A program made the translations under genes and the position numbers. Shown here one piece after another: positions 39,384 to 48,532 of a DNA stretch of 64,000 nucleotides. Under the pieces are notes generated by a model that saw only the letters and a list, made by a program, of their open reading frames with translations, did not search any database and was not told the origin of the DNA. Source of the stretch: CAVTSA01 sp963790575 (GTDB taxonomy: Bacteria > Chloroflexota > Dormibacteria > Dormibacterales > Dormibacteraceae); assembly GCA_963790575.1 (NCBI GenBank), contig CAWBPD010000016.1:92151-156150 (forward strand), read 5' to 3'. Every line of letters starts with the position of its first letter. The first letter of the stretch is position 1.

Positions 39384-40247
39384 TCAGCTCCCTGCTGTGG
39401 GATCGGAGGGAGGAGGCTCGTGGTGCTCGAGAGCGCGCTCCACGATGAGCGTCCCCAGCGCTCCCTGCGCGGCCCGCGCGGCGGCGGCGTCAGCCCCCCG
39501 GCCGCGGAGTATGTACGCGAGCCCGACCGCGGCCAGCATCCCGATGGTCGGCCCCGCCAGGTACACCCAGCAGTGGTCGAAGTCCCACAGCACGACGTCC
39601 GGCGCGAGTGACCGCACCGGGTTCATCGAGGCGCCGGAGAGCGGGCTCGACCAGAGGCCCGCCAGCGCGATGTACCCGGCGACGCCGATCGCGGAAAGCG
39701 GTCCCACGTTCTGAGCCCCCGACGCCGTCCCCAAAATGGTGGTGAGGAGCCCGAAGGTGAGAACCGCCTCGACCAGCATCGCGCGGACGTCGTCGACGTG
39801 CGGGCCGGGCACGGTCGCGCCCAGGTGGCCGGTTCGGCCGAACAGCGCCCAGAGGAACAGGCAGGCCAGGATTCCGCCCGCGACCTGGGCCAGGATGTAG
39901 CCCGGGATGCGGCGCCAGGGGAACTCGCGCCGGAGGGCGAATGCGACCGTGACCACCGGGTTCAGGTGGGCGCCCGACACCCCGCCGGTGGCGAGGATCA
40001 GCGCCAGCACCATCAACGCCGGCGACACCACCTGCTCGGTCCGCCCCACCGCGCCACCGCTGAGAGCGCCCACGACCCCACCGCCCGCGCCGACCAGCAC
40101 CAGGAAGAACGTCCCTGCCAGCTCGGCGACCAGCCGCCGCCACTCATAGCTCAGATTCGTGAAATCGCGGATCCAGGGTGGGCCGTAGCCGAACGCCGCC
40201 CGGGCCAACTGGGGCGAGACCTCGTGGACGTGCACGGTCGGTTTCAT
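39384..40247 (-). CDS. Aquaporin/MIP-family channel with NPV motifs
   Basis: 287 residues, six membrane segments from about residue 38. Both half-helices carry the family position but read NPV, not NPA: GAHLNPVVTVAFALRREFPW and GASMNPVRSLAPDVVLWDF. The rest (LVAELAGTFFLVLVGAGGGVVGA, GYILAQVAGGILACLFLWAL, VEAVLTFGLLTTILG) is typical. The bulkier Val at the pore waist would be expected to alter selectivity; related NPV channels exist in the family. Long cytoplasmic N-terminus of ~37 residues and an Ala/Glu-rich tail. Probably passes small solutes such as water or glycerol. Confidence 0.9.
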   Translation of the reverse strand: MKPTVHVHEVSPQLARAAFGYGPPWIRDFTNLSYEWRRLVAELAGTFFLVLVGAGGGVVGALSGGAVGRTEQVVSPALMVLALILATGGVSGAHLNPVVTVAFALRREFPWRRIPGYILAQVAGGILACLFLWALFGRTGHLGATVPGPHVDDVRAMLVEAVLTFGLLTTILGTASGAQNVGPLSAIGVAGYIALAGLWSSPLSGASMNPVRSLAPDVVLWDFDHCWVYLAGPTIGMLAAVGLAYILRGRGADAAAARAAQGALGTLIVERALEHHEPPPSDPTAGS

Positions 40248-40297
40248 AGCCTTCGGCTCGGGAGACTGCCACAGGGGCCGGTACGCGTCAAGCCGCG

Positions 40298-41341
40298 ATG
40301 ATAGGCAGCGTGCAGGCTCACGATCTCTTCGACACCGCGGCCATCGGGCAACGGCTCGGCATCGACGACGAGGGTTGGCTGCGGGAGCTGGCGGATGCGG
40401 GGCCGCCGCCGGAGAGACTCCAGCTGCCGGTCGGTGACGAATTGACGGCGACGCTGCGCCGGCTCGGGTTTGCCGATGCCGATGTGCGGGAGGTGGCCCA
40501 GGCCGCGCCCGGCCCCGAGCGCACGCCTGAACTGTGGTGGGTCCTTGAACGCTGCGCCCACCGGACGATCCGCACTGTCGGCCGGTGGGAGGACGCCACC
40601 GGACCCTGGCCGGTGCCGAGCCCTGAGTTGGGGGCGGAAGGTCGCTGCCTCTGGGTCTACGTGTACCTGGCCGTGCTTCCTCACATCCGCCGGTGGCACC
40701 AGGAGCGAGGGGTCCCCGACGACGTGTCCTGGGCGACCCTCGCCGATCTGGGGCGCCACGTCGCGCGCTTCCGCCGGCGGTACGGTGTGTCCGGGCTGGA
40801 CAGCGCCGGCTGGCTCAGGCTCCACTTCAGCGGCGGCATCTACGCGCTGGGACGCCTGCAGTTCAATCTCTTCCGGATTCGCACCTGCGGCGGCGGACCA
40901 CGATTCTGGTACCAGCCGGATGACGCGCGTGCTTCGGAACCCGGCTTCCGCCCTGGGGACCCGGTCCTCGGCATGCACATCCCGGAGTCGGGCCCCCTCG
41001 ATCCCGACGCCTGTGACGAGTCGGTCCGCCGCGCCAGTTCCTTCTTCCCCCGGTACTTCCCCGAGCACCGCTTCGGGATCATCACGTGCACGTCGTGGCT
41101 GCTCGACGAGCAGCTGGCGCACTACCTGCCCGCGGAATCGAACATCGTCCGTTTTCAGAATCGGTTCCAGCGGGTCCAGGGCGCCGCCGACGGCGATCAC
41201 GACATCTTCTGGTTCGTCTACCACCAGCCTCCCGAGGCTATCGACACCGTCAAGCCGCGCAGCACGCTGGAGCGGGCGATCGTGACGCATGTGCGATCAG
41301 GCAAGCACTGGCACGTGCGGACAGGCTGGCTCCAGCCCTAG
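40298..41341 (+). CDS. GNAT-like acyltransferase-domain protein (two-domain N-acyltransferase type)
   Basis: 347 residues. The C-terminal half shows the acyltransferase-domain pattern of this family: YVYLAVLPHIRRWHQERGVP, GWLRLHFSGGIYALGRLQFNLFRI, VLGMHIPESGPLDPDACDESVRRASSFFPRYFPEHRFGIITCTSWLLDEQLAHYLPAESNIVRFQNRF and STLERAIVTHVRSGKHWHVRTGWL, written here as separate landmarks. The N-terminus (LGIDDEGWLRELADAG) forms a helical domain. Substrate unknown. The start at 40298 lies 51 bases from the divergent aquaporin start; a VOC gene follows 22 bases downstream. Confidence 0.75.
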   Translation: MIGSVQAHDLFDTAAIGQRLGIDDEGWLRELADAGPPPERLQLPVGDELTATLRRLGFADADVREVAQAAPGPERTPELWWVLERCAHRTIRTVGRWEDATGPWPVPSPELGAEGRCLWVYVYLAVLPHIRRWHQERGVPDDVSWATLADLGRHVARFRRRYGVSGLDSAGWLRLHFSGGIYALGRLQFNLFRIRTCGGGPRFWYQPDDARASEPGFRPGDPVLGMHIPESGPLDPDACDESVRRASSFFPRYFPEHRFGIITCTSWLLDEQLAHYLPAESNIVRFQNRFQRVQGAADGDHDIFWFVYHQPPEAIDTVKPRSTLERAIVTHVRSGKHWHVRTGWLQP

Positions 41342-41362
41342 CCCCCGGCATAGGCTGGACGG

Positions 41363-41779
41363 GTGGCCACCTCCCTCTCGGTGATGCTGATCGTTCCCGA
41401 CGGCGAGGCCGCCGTGCGCTGGTACACCTCAGCACTCGGCGCGGAGACCCTCTGGGACCTGCACGGAGTCGCGGGCTTTCAGCTGGACGGCGCTCCTTTC
41501 TTCATCCACGAGGCGGTGCCGGGACGCCAGCGTGAGCCGAGCCCACATGACATCGGCGCGACCACGGTCCGGGTCGAGGTCTTCGCGGACGATCCCGGTG
41601 CGCTGATCGAGCGCGCGGCACAGGCGGGGGCGACCGAGGTCGAGCGCCCCGTCAACCATGAGACGGCCTGGGGGCCGCACTGGCAGGGCGGGTTCACCGA
41701 TCCCTTCGGGCACCGATGGTCGGTCGGGGACCGCTCACCTCTGAGCAGGCTGGGGCCCGACCCTACTGGCCGTCGGTGA
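41363..41779 (+). CDS. VOC/glyoxalase-superfamily protein
   Basis: 138 residues from GTG 41363. The two beta-alpha-beta-beta-beta modules are visible: SLSVMLIVPDGEAAVRWYTSALGAETLWDLHGVAGFQLDG, then TTVRVEVFADDPGALIERAAQAGATEVERPVNHETAWGPHWQGGFTDPFGHRWSVG, with the closing DPFGHRW motif seen in PhnB-like proteins. The metal residues of true glyoxalase I are not clearly kept. Its end overlaps the convergent substrate-binding-protein gene by 17 bases. Function unknown. Confidence 0.85.
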   Translation: MATSLSVMLIVPDGEAAVRWYTSALGAETLWDLHGVAGFQLDGAPFFIHEAVPGRQREPSPHDIGATTVRVEVFADDPGALIERAAQAGATEVERPVNHETAWGPHWQGGFTDPFGHRWSVGDRSPLSRLGPDPTGRR

Positions 41780-43454
41780 CCCACAGATCCTTCATGAACG
41801 GGCGGACGTAGCGCGTGTAGGGCCCCAGGCCGGCCTCCAAACCACGCACCCGCTGCGTGACTCCGTAGATGGCCGAGGGGCTCACCATCGGCAACCGAGG
41901 TGCGTCCTCGGAGACGATGCTCTGCAGGCTCTTGTACATCCGCTTGCGGCTGGACGGGTTGGTCGTCGCCACCGCCTCGCCACACAGGCGGTCCACCTCG
42001 GCGTTGCGGTAGTCGGACCCGTTGAGACCCCCGGAGGCCGCCGAGGCCGAGGTGATCGAGTTGGTGGGGTCGGGATCGACCGCCGTGAACCCGAACTCGG
42101 TGAGCAGCATGTCGAAGTCGCGTCCGATGGCGACGGTCTGGGACACCTGCGCGGTCTCCTCGATCCGGATGTCGGCCACAACGCCGATCTGCGGCCACGA
42201 TTCCTGCATGGCCTGGATGTCGGCGTCCCAGTTCTTGTCGTTCCCGACCAGGACGGTGAAGTGGAGTTGTTGACCGTCTTTGGTGCGGACGCCGTTGGGC
42301 CCCTTGGTCCAGCCGGCACCGTCAAGAAGCTTGGCCGCTTTCTTGAGGTCGTAGTCGTACGTGGGGCTGGGCTTGGCGGTGTAGGCCCAGCTGGTGGGGG
42401 GCTCGAGCATGGACTCCGCCACGATCGCGTCGCCGAAATACACAGCCTTGACCAAGCCCTGCCGGTCGGTGGCGTAGTTGAGAGCCTGCCGTACCGCGCG
42501 ATCCCCAAACAACTTGTATCCGGGCTTTGATGGGTCCATCTGGAAGAAGCAGAAGGTGAGCTGAGGCTGCCGAAAGGTGAAGACACTTACCCCTTGCTGG
42601 CTCTGAAAGCTGGCTTTGAGGGACGGGATCAGGGATCCGAAGTCGACCTCGCCGGTCTTGAGCTGTGAAGCCAGTGAGTTGTTGTCGGGGATGAACCGGA
42701 AGACGTAGGTGTCGAGGTAGGGCGCGCCACGGTAGTAGGCGTCGTTCCGGACCAGCGTTATCTGCTCGCCCTTCTGCCAGCTCTTGAACTTGAACTGACC
42801 GGATGTCACGGTCGGATTCGAGTTCGCGGCCGCGGTGTTGATCTGATCTCCGGGCATGGCTCCGAACACCGACTTCGGCAGGATGCCGTAGAAGCAGTAG
42901 GAGGTGGCGAACGGCGCGTAGGGCTTGGTCAGCGTGAACACCACCCGGTGCGGGGTCGCCGCCTCCACCTTGGCCACGTACGTCTGCATGGTGGCGCGAA
43001 TCGCCGACTGAACGGCTGCGTACTGGGGTGCGAAGTGGAGTTGGTAGGTGAACACCACGTCGTCCGCCGTGACCGGTGTTCCGTCGGTCCAGCGCGCCTT
43101 CGGGTTGAGGTCGAAGGCGTACGTCAGCCCGTTCGACGGCGGCTGCGGCACCGAGGTCGCCAGCAGGGGAAGCAGCTCACCTTTGGGGCTGTAGGTCAAG
43201 AGGCCGTCGAACAGCATGCTGTTCACCGTCAGGTTGGTCGTGCGGCCGGTGGCGAGCACCGGATTCAGCGTGCTCACGTCGTACAGGTATCCCTCGACCA
43301 CATGACCTCCCTTTTTGGGGGATGCCCGACCGGCCGGCGCCAGGGCGCCGCGAGGGGCCGCGACCACGCCGCCCGTGAGCACCAGGCCCGCCTGCAGGAA
43401 GCGCCGCCGGCTGAGCGACGAGGTCTCTCCACGATCCGTCGGCTGCTCGCTCAT
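41763..43454 (-). CDS. ABC transporter substrate-binding protein, family 5 (oligopeptide/nickel type)
   Basis: 563 residues. A twin-arginine signal (SLSRRRFLQAGLVLTGGVVAA) sends it out of the cell folded. The family 5 core follows: LNPVLATGRTTNLTVNSMLFDGLL, PKARWTDGTPVTADDVVFTYQLHF, ITLVRNDAYYRGAPYLDTYVFRFIPDNNSL and VRQALNYATDRQGLVKAVYFGDA. No ATPase or permease genes are in the window, so the transporter partner lies elsewhere or is absent. It sits 13 bases after the RraA gene in an operon with the NHL protein, opposite an amidohydrolase, which suggests uptake of an organic substrate for breakdown. Confidence 0.92.
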   Translation of the reverse strand: MSEQPTDRGETSSLSRRRFLQAGLVLTGGVVAAPRGALAPAGRASPKKGGHVVEGYLYDVSTLNPVLATGRTTNLTVNSMLFDGLLTYSPKGELLPLLATSVPQPPSNGLTYAFDLNPKARWTDGTPVTADDVVFTYQLHFAPQYAAVQSAIRATMQTYVAKVEAATPHRVVFTLTKPYAPFATSYCFYGILPKSVFGAMPGDQINTAAANSNPTVTSGQFKFKSWQKGEQITLVRNDAYYRGAPYLDTYVFRFIPDNNSLASQLKTGEVDFGSLIPSLKASFQSQQGVSVFTFRQPQLTFCFFQMDPSKPGYKLFGDRAVRQALNYATDRQGLVKAVYFGDAIVAESMLEPPTSWAYTAKPSPTYDYDLKKAAKLLDGAGWTKGPNGVRTKDGQQLHFTVLVGNDKNWDADIQAMQESWPQIGVVADIRIEETAQVSQTVAIGRDFDMLLTEFGFTAVDPDPTNSITSASAASGGLNGSDYRNAEVDRLCGEAVATTNPSSRKRMYKSLQSIVSEDAPRLPMVSPSAIYGVTQRVRGLEAGLGPYTRYVRPFMKDLWVTDGQ

Positions 43455-43467
43455 CTCGCTTTGGAGT

Positions 43468-44277
43468 TCATTCTGTCGACTTCGACGTTTTCGCGCGCCA
43501 CTCCTGATACTCGCGCTCGCCCTCGGGACTCAGCGGGTAGTAGGTGCGGAGGCTCCCGCCCTCCTGGAGGCGCATCCGGCTGAACTCCTCCCATTCCTCA
43601 TGGTGGAGGGCGGTCTCGACCAGCCGCGGAGCGGCGTTGATGGGGACCACGACCACGCCGTCGCCGTCCGCCACGATCAAGTCCCCGGGCAGCACCAGGG
43701 CGTGGCCGCAGGCGATGGGGGTGTTGTAGGCCCAGGGGAAGTACGTCCGTTGCGAGGCGAAGTTGGGCGTCGTGCCGCAGGCCCACACCGGCAGGCCGAT
43801 CTCCCGGATCTTGGGCCAATCGCGGACCGCGCCGTCGACGATGGCCGCGAGGCCGCCGCGCGCCTGCAGGTACGTGGTGAGCATCTCACCCATGCATCCG
43901 GTCGAGAGATCCCCCCACGCCTGCACCACGAGGACGTCGCCGGGGCTGATCTGCTCGAAGACCGACCAGAGCGCACTTCTTTTCTCGGCATGTTCCTGCC
44001 CCAGGCCTGACGCGATGTCCTCGCGCTGCGGCATGAACTGCAGCGTGATCGCGCGACCGACCACGTGGTGGTCCTCCGCCTGCAGGAGGCGCGGCCCGGT
44101 GATGGTGGCGTGCCGGATCCCCATTCGATGCAGGGTCGCGCTGGCGGTGGCACTGCTGACGCGCTTCAGATCCTGGACCAGTCGTTCCGTCGCCGGCGCC
44201 GGGGCGTCGCCGTGGATCGGGAGCTGCACCGACGGGGGCGGTGGGACCTCACTCATCGCACTGCCTTGATCGGTCAT
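43468..44277 (-). CDS. RraA-family aldolase/decarboxylase-like protein
   Basis: 269 residues from ATG 44277, longer than typical RraA (about 160-230). The core has DVLVVQAWGDLSTGCMGEMLTTYLQARGGLAAIVDGAVRDWPKIREIGLPVWACGTTP and the metal-binding GDLIVADGDGVVVVP, here given as landmarks. Family members are 4-hydroxy-4-methyl-2-oxoglutarate aldolases, oxaloacetate decarboxylases or RNase E inhibitors; with no RNase E context a catabolic lyase is likelier. The start overlaps the NHL gene stop (TGATG). Confidence 0.87.
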   Translation of the reverse strand: MTDQGSAMSEVPPPPSVQLPIHGDAPAPATERLVQDLKRVSSATASATLHRMGIRHATITGPRLLQAEDHHVVGRAITLQFMPQREDIASGLGQEHAEKRSALWSVFEQISPGDVLVVQAWGDLSTGCMGEMLTTYLQARGGLAAIVDGAVRDWPKIREIGLPVWACGTTPNFASQRTYFPWAYNTPIACGHALVLPGDLIVADGDGVVVVPINAAPRLVETALHHEEWEEFSRMRLQEGGSLRTYYPLSPEGEREYQEWRAKTSKSTE

Positions 44278-45260
44278 CAGCCGACCCGGGTGAACTTCTG
44301 GAGGCTGTGGCTCCCCTCCGGGACCTGGCCCCGCGAGACGCCGAAGGTCCACGTCACCTCACCGACGTAGACGTCGCCCCTGGAGTCGACGCAGATGTCG
44401 TGGGGAGCGATGAAGTTGCCGGCCGCGGCTCGGTCGGGGCCACCCCAGCGGGCGAGGAGATGACCGTCCGGTTGGTAGACGCTGACACGCCCCGGCCGGT
44501 CGTCGGTGATCCGGCCCAGCCGGAGCGACTCGTCGCCGGCCGGACGCCAGAGCTCCGAGACGTAGATCCGGTCGTCGTCGTCGATGGCGATGTTGGTGGG
44601 CCGCTGCACCTCGGTCCACTCCTCCAGGAAGTCGCCCTCGGGGTCGAAGATCTGGATCCGGTCGTTCTCGCGGTCGGCGACCAGGACCCGGCCGTCCGCG
44701 GCGACCGCGATACCGTGCGGAAGGTTGAACTCTCCGGGACCGGTGCCCGGCTCGCCCCACGACTGCACCAGCGTCCCGTCGCTCCGGAAGTGGTGGATCC
44801 GGGCATTGCCGTACCCGTCACTCACGTAGAGATCGCCGTTGGGAGCTATCGCGATGTTGGTCGGCCGGTTGAAGGGCGGCCCACCGTGCCGGATGCTGGC
44901 CAGGGAACCGTCGTAGCCGGTGTCCGAGGGCGTGTCGGGCGTGCCGATGGTCTGAAGGAGCTCTCCCTCGGGCGTGTACCGGAACACGGCATGATGGCCC
45001 TCGTCGACGCAATACACGGTGTCGTCGGGCCCGACCGTGATCCCGTGCGTCCGGGGCGTGAAGAAGTCCTCGCCCCAGGAGGCGCGGAAGCTGCCGTCCT
45101 GGTCGTACACGATCACGCGCGACTCCCGGCGCGTGTACACATACACCCGGTCCTTCGAGTCGACGGAGACCCCCGCCACGTCACCGTGGTGGAAACCCTC
45201 CGGCAACTGCTCCCAGTCCTGCACCACCCGGTAGGTCACCCCGCCCATCGCCGTGCCCAT
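44277..45260 (-). CDS. NHL-repeat beta-propeller protein
   Basis: 327 residues from ATG 45260 (MGTAMGGVTYRVVQDWEQLP). At least six NHL blades can be counted, each with a V-V-P/A-G-D-x-Y pattern: HGITVGPDDTVYCVDEGHHAVFRYTPEGELLQTIG, NIAIAPNGDLYVSDGYGNARIHHF, GIAVAADGRVLVADRENDRIQIFD, NIAIDDDDRIYVSELW and HDICVDSRGDVYVGEV, listed as landmarks. No signal peptide is seen. Similar proteins include the lyase part of peptidyl-glycine alpha-amidating enzymes and lactonase-like hydrolases, but no catalytic motif is certain. GAGGGACC precedes the start. First gene of its operon. Confidence 0.83.
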   Translation of the reverse strand: MGTAMGGVTYRVVQDWEQLPEGFHHGDVAGVSVDSKDRVYVYTRRESRVIVYDQDGSFRASWGEDFFTPRTHGITVGPDDTVYCVDEGHHAVFRYTPEGELLQTIGTPDTPSDTGYDGSLASIRHGGPPFNRPTNIAIAPNGDLYVSDGYGNARIHHFRSDGTLVQSWGEPGTGPGEFNLPHGIAVAADGRVLVADRENDRIQIFDPEGDFLEEWTEVQRPTNIAIDDDDRIYVSELWRPAGDESLRLGRITDDRPGRVSVYQPDGHLLARWGGPDRAAAGNFIAPHDICVDSRGDVYVGEVTWTFGVSRGQVPEGSHSLQKFTRVG

Positions 45261-45420
45261 GGTCCCTCCCGCCGAGAACTCCGCGCCCTTCAGGTCTCGC
45301 GCCGGCCGCCAGGAGGCCGCGCACCGCAATCTTCTCATGGCCGGAGGCGAGGGGGTTGGGCGGGGTGGGGCGGTTCGCCCTTCCGCTTTGGCAGCATCAT
45401 CTTCGCGAGGAGGCGCAGAT

Positions 45421-46662
45421 GTGGTCGAACCAGAGATGATCCTGTTCCAGAACGCCGCGGTGCTTGACGCGGACCGCGGTGAGCTGCGTCCGGAGCGGTC
45501 GGTGCTCGTCGAGGGCGACAAGATTCGCGAGGTCGGCGCCCGGGAGCTGACCGCCGCCGGCGCCCGCACGATCGACGTGCACGGCCGGACGCTGATGCCG
45601 GGCTTGATCGACGGGCACGTGCACCTCATCGCCGTGACCGCGGACCTCGCCGCCATGGCCGAATGGTCCCCGATGTATGTGGCGGCGCGGGCGACGCACG
45701 TCCTGAAGGAGATGCTGCACCGGGGATTCACCACCGTGCGCGACGTGGGCGGCGCCGACTACGGGATCGCGGCCGCGGTGGAGGAGGGCTACCTGGAGGG
45801 CCCGCGCGTCGTCTTCGGCGGCAAGGCACTCTCCCAGACCGGCGGGCACGGTGACTGGCGCAGCCCCGGCCGCACGGCGATCTCGACCTGTACCTGCTGC
45901 CCGACCATGAGCACCATCTGCGACGGCCCGGTCGAGGTGCGCCGGGCGGCGCGACATGAGGTACGCAAGGGCGCCGCCCACATCAAGCTGATGTTGAGCG
46001 GGGGCGTCGCCTCGCCGACCGACCGCGTGGATTCGACGCAGTTCTCGACCGAAGAGATCCGGGCGGCGGTGGAAGAAGCGACGGCGGCCGGACTCTACGT
46101 GGCGGGTCACGCCTATACCGCCGAGGCTGTCAACCGCGGGCTCGAGTGCGGCGTGCGCAGCATCGAGCACGCGAATCTGATGGACCAGAGCTCGGTCGAG
46201 CTGTTCAAGAGTTCGGGGGCCTACTACGTGCCGACGCTCGCCACCTACTCAGCACTCGCCGAACACGGGCCCCGATTCGGTCTGCCGGAGCACAGTCACC
46301 ACAAGGTCTTCGATGTGCTCGACGCAGGCCTGCACGCGCTCGATCTCGCCCACCAGGCAGGGATCCCGATCGTCTACGGCACGGACCTGCTGGGTGGGAT
46401 GCACGAGGATCAGCTGACCGAATTCACGATCCGCTCGCAGGTGCAGCCGGCGGCGGAGATCATCCGATCCGCCACCACCGTCGCGGCGCGCCTGCTGCGG
46501 ATGGAGGGCAGGGTGGGGGTCATCCGACCGGGGGCCGAGGCGGACCTGTTGGTGGTGGAGGGAGACCCACTGCGCGACATCAGTGTGCTGACCCATCCGG
46601 CGCGGAACTTGCGAGTGATCATGGCGCGTGGACAGGTCGTTCGCGACGACATCTCGCAGTAG
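45421..46662 (+). CDS. Metal-dependent amidohydrolase (imidazolonepropionase-like)
   Basis: 413 residues from GTG 45421, with GAGGAGG eight to fourteen bases upstream; ATG 45436 is the alternative. Landmarks: MPGLIDGHVHL (HxH), the bridging Lys region KGAAHIKLMLSGGV, His in AGLYVAGHAYTAEAV, His in GVRSIEHANLM, and the final Asp in PIVYGTDLLGGMHEDQL. A tail LIRPGAEADLLVVEGDPL closes the composite domain. All five metal/catalytic positions of a subtype I amidohydrolase are present. Divergent from the NHL/RraA/SBP operon (160 bases), so the four genes may form one uptake-and-breakdown module for an amide or lactam. Confidence 0.9.
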   Translation: MVEPEMILFQNAAVLDADRGELRPERSVLVEGDKIREVGARELTAAGARTIDVHGRTLMPGLIDGHVHLIAVTADLAAMAEWSPMYVAARATHVLKEMLHRGFTTVRDVGGADYGIAAAVEEGYLEGPRVVFGGKALSQTGGHGDWRSPGRTAISTCTCCPTMSTICDGPVEVRRAARHEVRKGAAHIKLMLSGGVASPTDRVDSTQFSTEEIRAAVEEATAAGLYVAGHAYTAEAVNRGLECGVRSIEHANLMDQSSVELFKSSGAYYVPTLATYSALAEHGPRFGLPEHSHHKVFDVLDAGLHALDLAHQAGIPIVYGTDLLGGMHEDQLTEFTIRSQVQPAAEIIRSATTVAARLLRMEGRVGVIRPGAEADLLVVEGDPLRDISVLTHPARNLRVIMARGQVVRDDISQ

Positions 46663-46697
46663 GTGGGTTTGCTGAGAGGTCGAGCGCGGCCACACCG

Positions 46698-47504
46698 TCA
46701 ATCGGCGCTCTTTCGGCCCCAGGCGGCGACGGCGGGCGCGGTCCAAAACCACGTACGGGGATCGGCAAGTGCCTTCCGGGCGCCCTGGATCTCGGCCTCG
46801 GTCAGCGTCCCCCGGCCCAGCACCGAAGGGGCCACGCGGTCCAGGGAGTTGAGGGCCCAGCGCGCGGCCGCCGTCTCCCCACCGCGCCCAAGAGAGGAGA
46901 CGGTACGTCCAGCGATGCCCTTCAGACCCAATGCCTGCAACCGCCCTGGCAGCCGGCGCCCACAGTCGAGCTCGTAGCCGCCCGCCTCCAGCAACTCCAA
47001 ACCCGCGGCAATGACCGCATCCAGTTCGGGTGGCTGGGCGGCCTGAATCCGTGAGTACCAGTCGCCGGTCTCGACCACGAGTACCCCGCCCCGGCGCAGC
47101 GACTCGAGCATGTGGCGGAGTGCTTGCTCACGCGCCGAGATCCATTCGAGCACGAACCGGGAGACGACGAGATCGAACTGCGGACCAGGGAAGGGAGCGG
47201 CGGTGATGTCGTGTTCCATCACATCGGTGCCGGCGGCCGCAAGCGGCTGCAGGAAGGTGGTCTCGATATCGATGGCGACCACCTTCCCGGCCGCGCCCAC
47301 CAGGGTGGCCAGCTGCGCGGAGACTGCGCCCGCGCCGGCGCCGACATCCAGGCACCGCATGCCAGGCTTGACCAACGATGCCAGCAGTGTCTGCGTCGTG
47401 GGGTCATACACCTCGGCGAGGGCCTGAAGGCGGTCCAGCTCGCCGGCGGCCGCGTGCGAGACGTGGTCGTACGCCTGCACGGTGCTACCCGAGTCGTTGC
47501 TCAT
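46698..47504 (-). CDS. Class I SAM-dependent methyltransferase
   Basis: 268 residues from ATG 47504 (MSNDSGSTVQAYDHVSHAA). The SAM-binding motif I is MRCLDVGAGAGAVSAQLATLVG, motif post-I VVAIDIETTFLQPL, acidic D in VMEHDITAAPFPGPQFDLVVSRFVLEWIS and a final beta strand GGVLVVETGDWYS. The C-terminal part (LLEAGGYELDCGRRLPGRLQ) is common in UbiE/MenG-like or natural-product methyltransferases. Substrate unknown. Convergent to the amidohydrolase; 116 bases separate it from a divergent lactonase-like gene. Confidence 0.88.
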   Translation of the reverse strand: MSNDSGSTVQAYDHVSHAAAGELDRLQALAEVYDPTTQTLLASLVKPGMRCLDVGAGAGAVSAQLATLVGAAGKVVAIDIETTFLQPLAAAGTDVMEHDITAAPFPGPQFDLVVSRFVLEWISAREQALRHMLESLRRGGVLVVETGDWYSRIQAAQPPELDAVIAAGLELLEAGGYELDCGRRLPGRLQALGLKGIAGRTVSSLGRGGETAAARWALNSLDRVAPSVLGRGTLTEAEIQGARKALADPRTWFWTAPAVAAWGRKSAD

Positions 47505-47619
47505 GGGCGGGACCGTACGCAGCCTTCTGGTGCTTGTCATCAGAGAAATCCCTGGATGTTGGGTCGCTGTCTGGAGGGCGCCTGAGGTGACCCGGCCCCG
47601 GAAGTAGGCTGGACGGGCC

Positions 47620-48453
47620 GTGATCGATGCACATCACCATCTCTGGGATCCGGACCAGGCCCACTACCCCTGGCTCGAGCGCGAGCAGGCGGCGCCGGTG
47701 CGACGACGCTTCGACATCGGGGACCTGCGCGCGGTGACGGCGGGACATGACGTGGAGGGCACCGTCGTCATCGAGGCTCGGCACTCGCTGGACGAGACCC
47801 GGTCCTTGATGAGGGTGGCGGCGGCGGGGGATCTGGTCGCCCGCGTGGTGGGCTGGGTCAACCTCACAGATCCCGCGCTGGACGATGTCCTGGGCGAGTT
47901 GCGGTCCGAGCCCGGCGGGGACCGGCTGGCCGGCATCCGGGTCGAGCTGGACGCGCACGAGCGGGATTGGCTGGCCCGGCCCGACGTCCTGCGCGGACTG
48001 CACACGCTCGCCGCCGCTGGGCTCGCCTACGACGTGCTCGCCGATGCCAGTCAGTTGGAGGCGGCGGTGAAGGCCGCGCGCGCGGTCCCGGAGCTCACCG
48101 TGGTCGTCGACCACCTGGGGAAGCCCAACGTGGCCGCCGGCGAGGACCGGCCGTGGGCGGCGTCGATGGCGGCTCTGGGCGAGCTTCCCAACGTGTGGTG
48201 CAAGGTTTCCGGAGGCTCCGCGGCCGCCATCATGTCCCGCGACCCGGAGGCCATGAGGCGGTTGGTCGCCGGCGTACGGGACTGGTTCGGCGATGGGCGG
48301 CTCGTCTTCGGCTCCGACTGGCCGGTGTGCACGCTCTCCGCACCCTATGGCGACGTGCTCGCTCGCTGGCAGGAGTTGCTCGCGGACCTCAGCGAGGCCG
48401 ACCGCGAGGCCACGTTCAGGGGCAACGCCCGGCGCGTCTACCGGATGCCCTGA
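47620..48453 (+). CDS. Amidohydrolase-2 family lactonase-like protein
   Basis: 277 residues from GTG 47620 (VIDAHHHLWDPDQAHYPWLE). The HHH motif, IEARHSLDETRSLMRVAAAGDLVARVVGWVNLTDP, TVVVDHLGKPNVAAGEDRPWAASMAALGELPNVWCKVSGG (His and Lys region) and RLVFGSDWPVCTL (final Asp) show a TIM-barrel hydrolase of the L-fuconolactone/2-pyrone-dicarboxylate lactonase type. The end reads FRGNARRVYRMP. It would open a sugar or aromatic lactone. Nothing nearby fixes the substrate; a SDR gene is convergent 79 bases beyond. A near-copy of its last ~37 bases lies at 53984-54020. Confidence 0.88.
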   Translation: MIDAHHHLWDPDQAHYPWLEREQAAPVRRRFDIGDLRAVTAGHDVEGTVVIEARHSLDETRSLMRVAAAGDLVARVVGWVNLTDPALDDVLGELRSEPGGDRLAGIRVELDAHERDWLARPDVLRGLHTLAAAGLAYDVLADASQLEAAVKAARAVPELTVVVDHLGKPNVAAGEDRPWAASMAALGELPNVWCKVSGGSAAAIMSRDPEAMRRLVAGVRDWFGDGRLVFGSDWPVCTLSAPYGDVLARWQELLADLSEADREATFRGNARRVYRMP

Positions 48454-48532
48454 TCGGGGGTGTCCTCAACCCACACCTGCTCACGTTCGCGGCGCTGGAA
48501 ATAGCCGCAGCAGTGTGATTTGCGCCGCAGCC

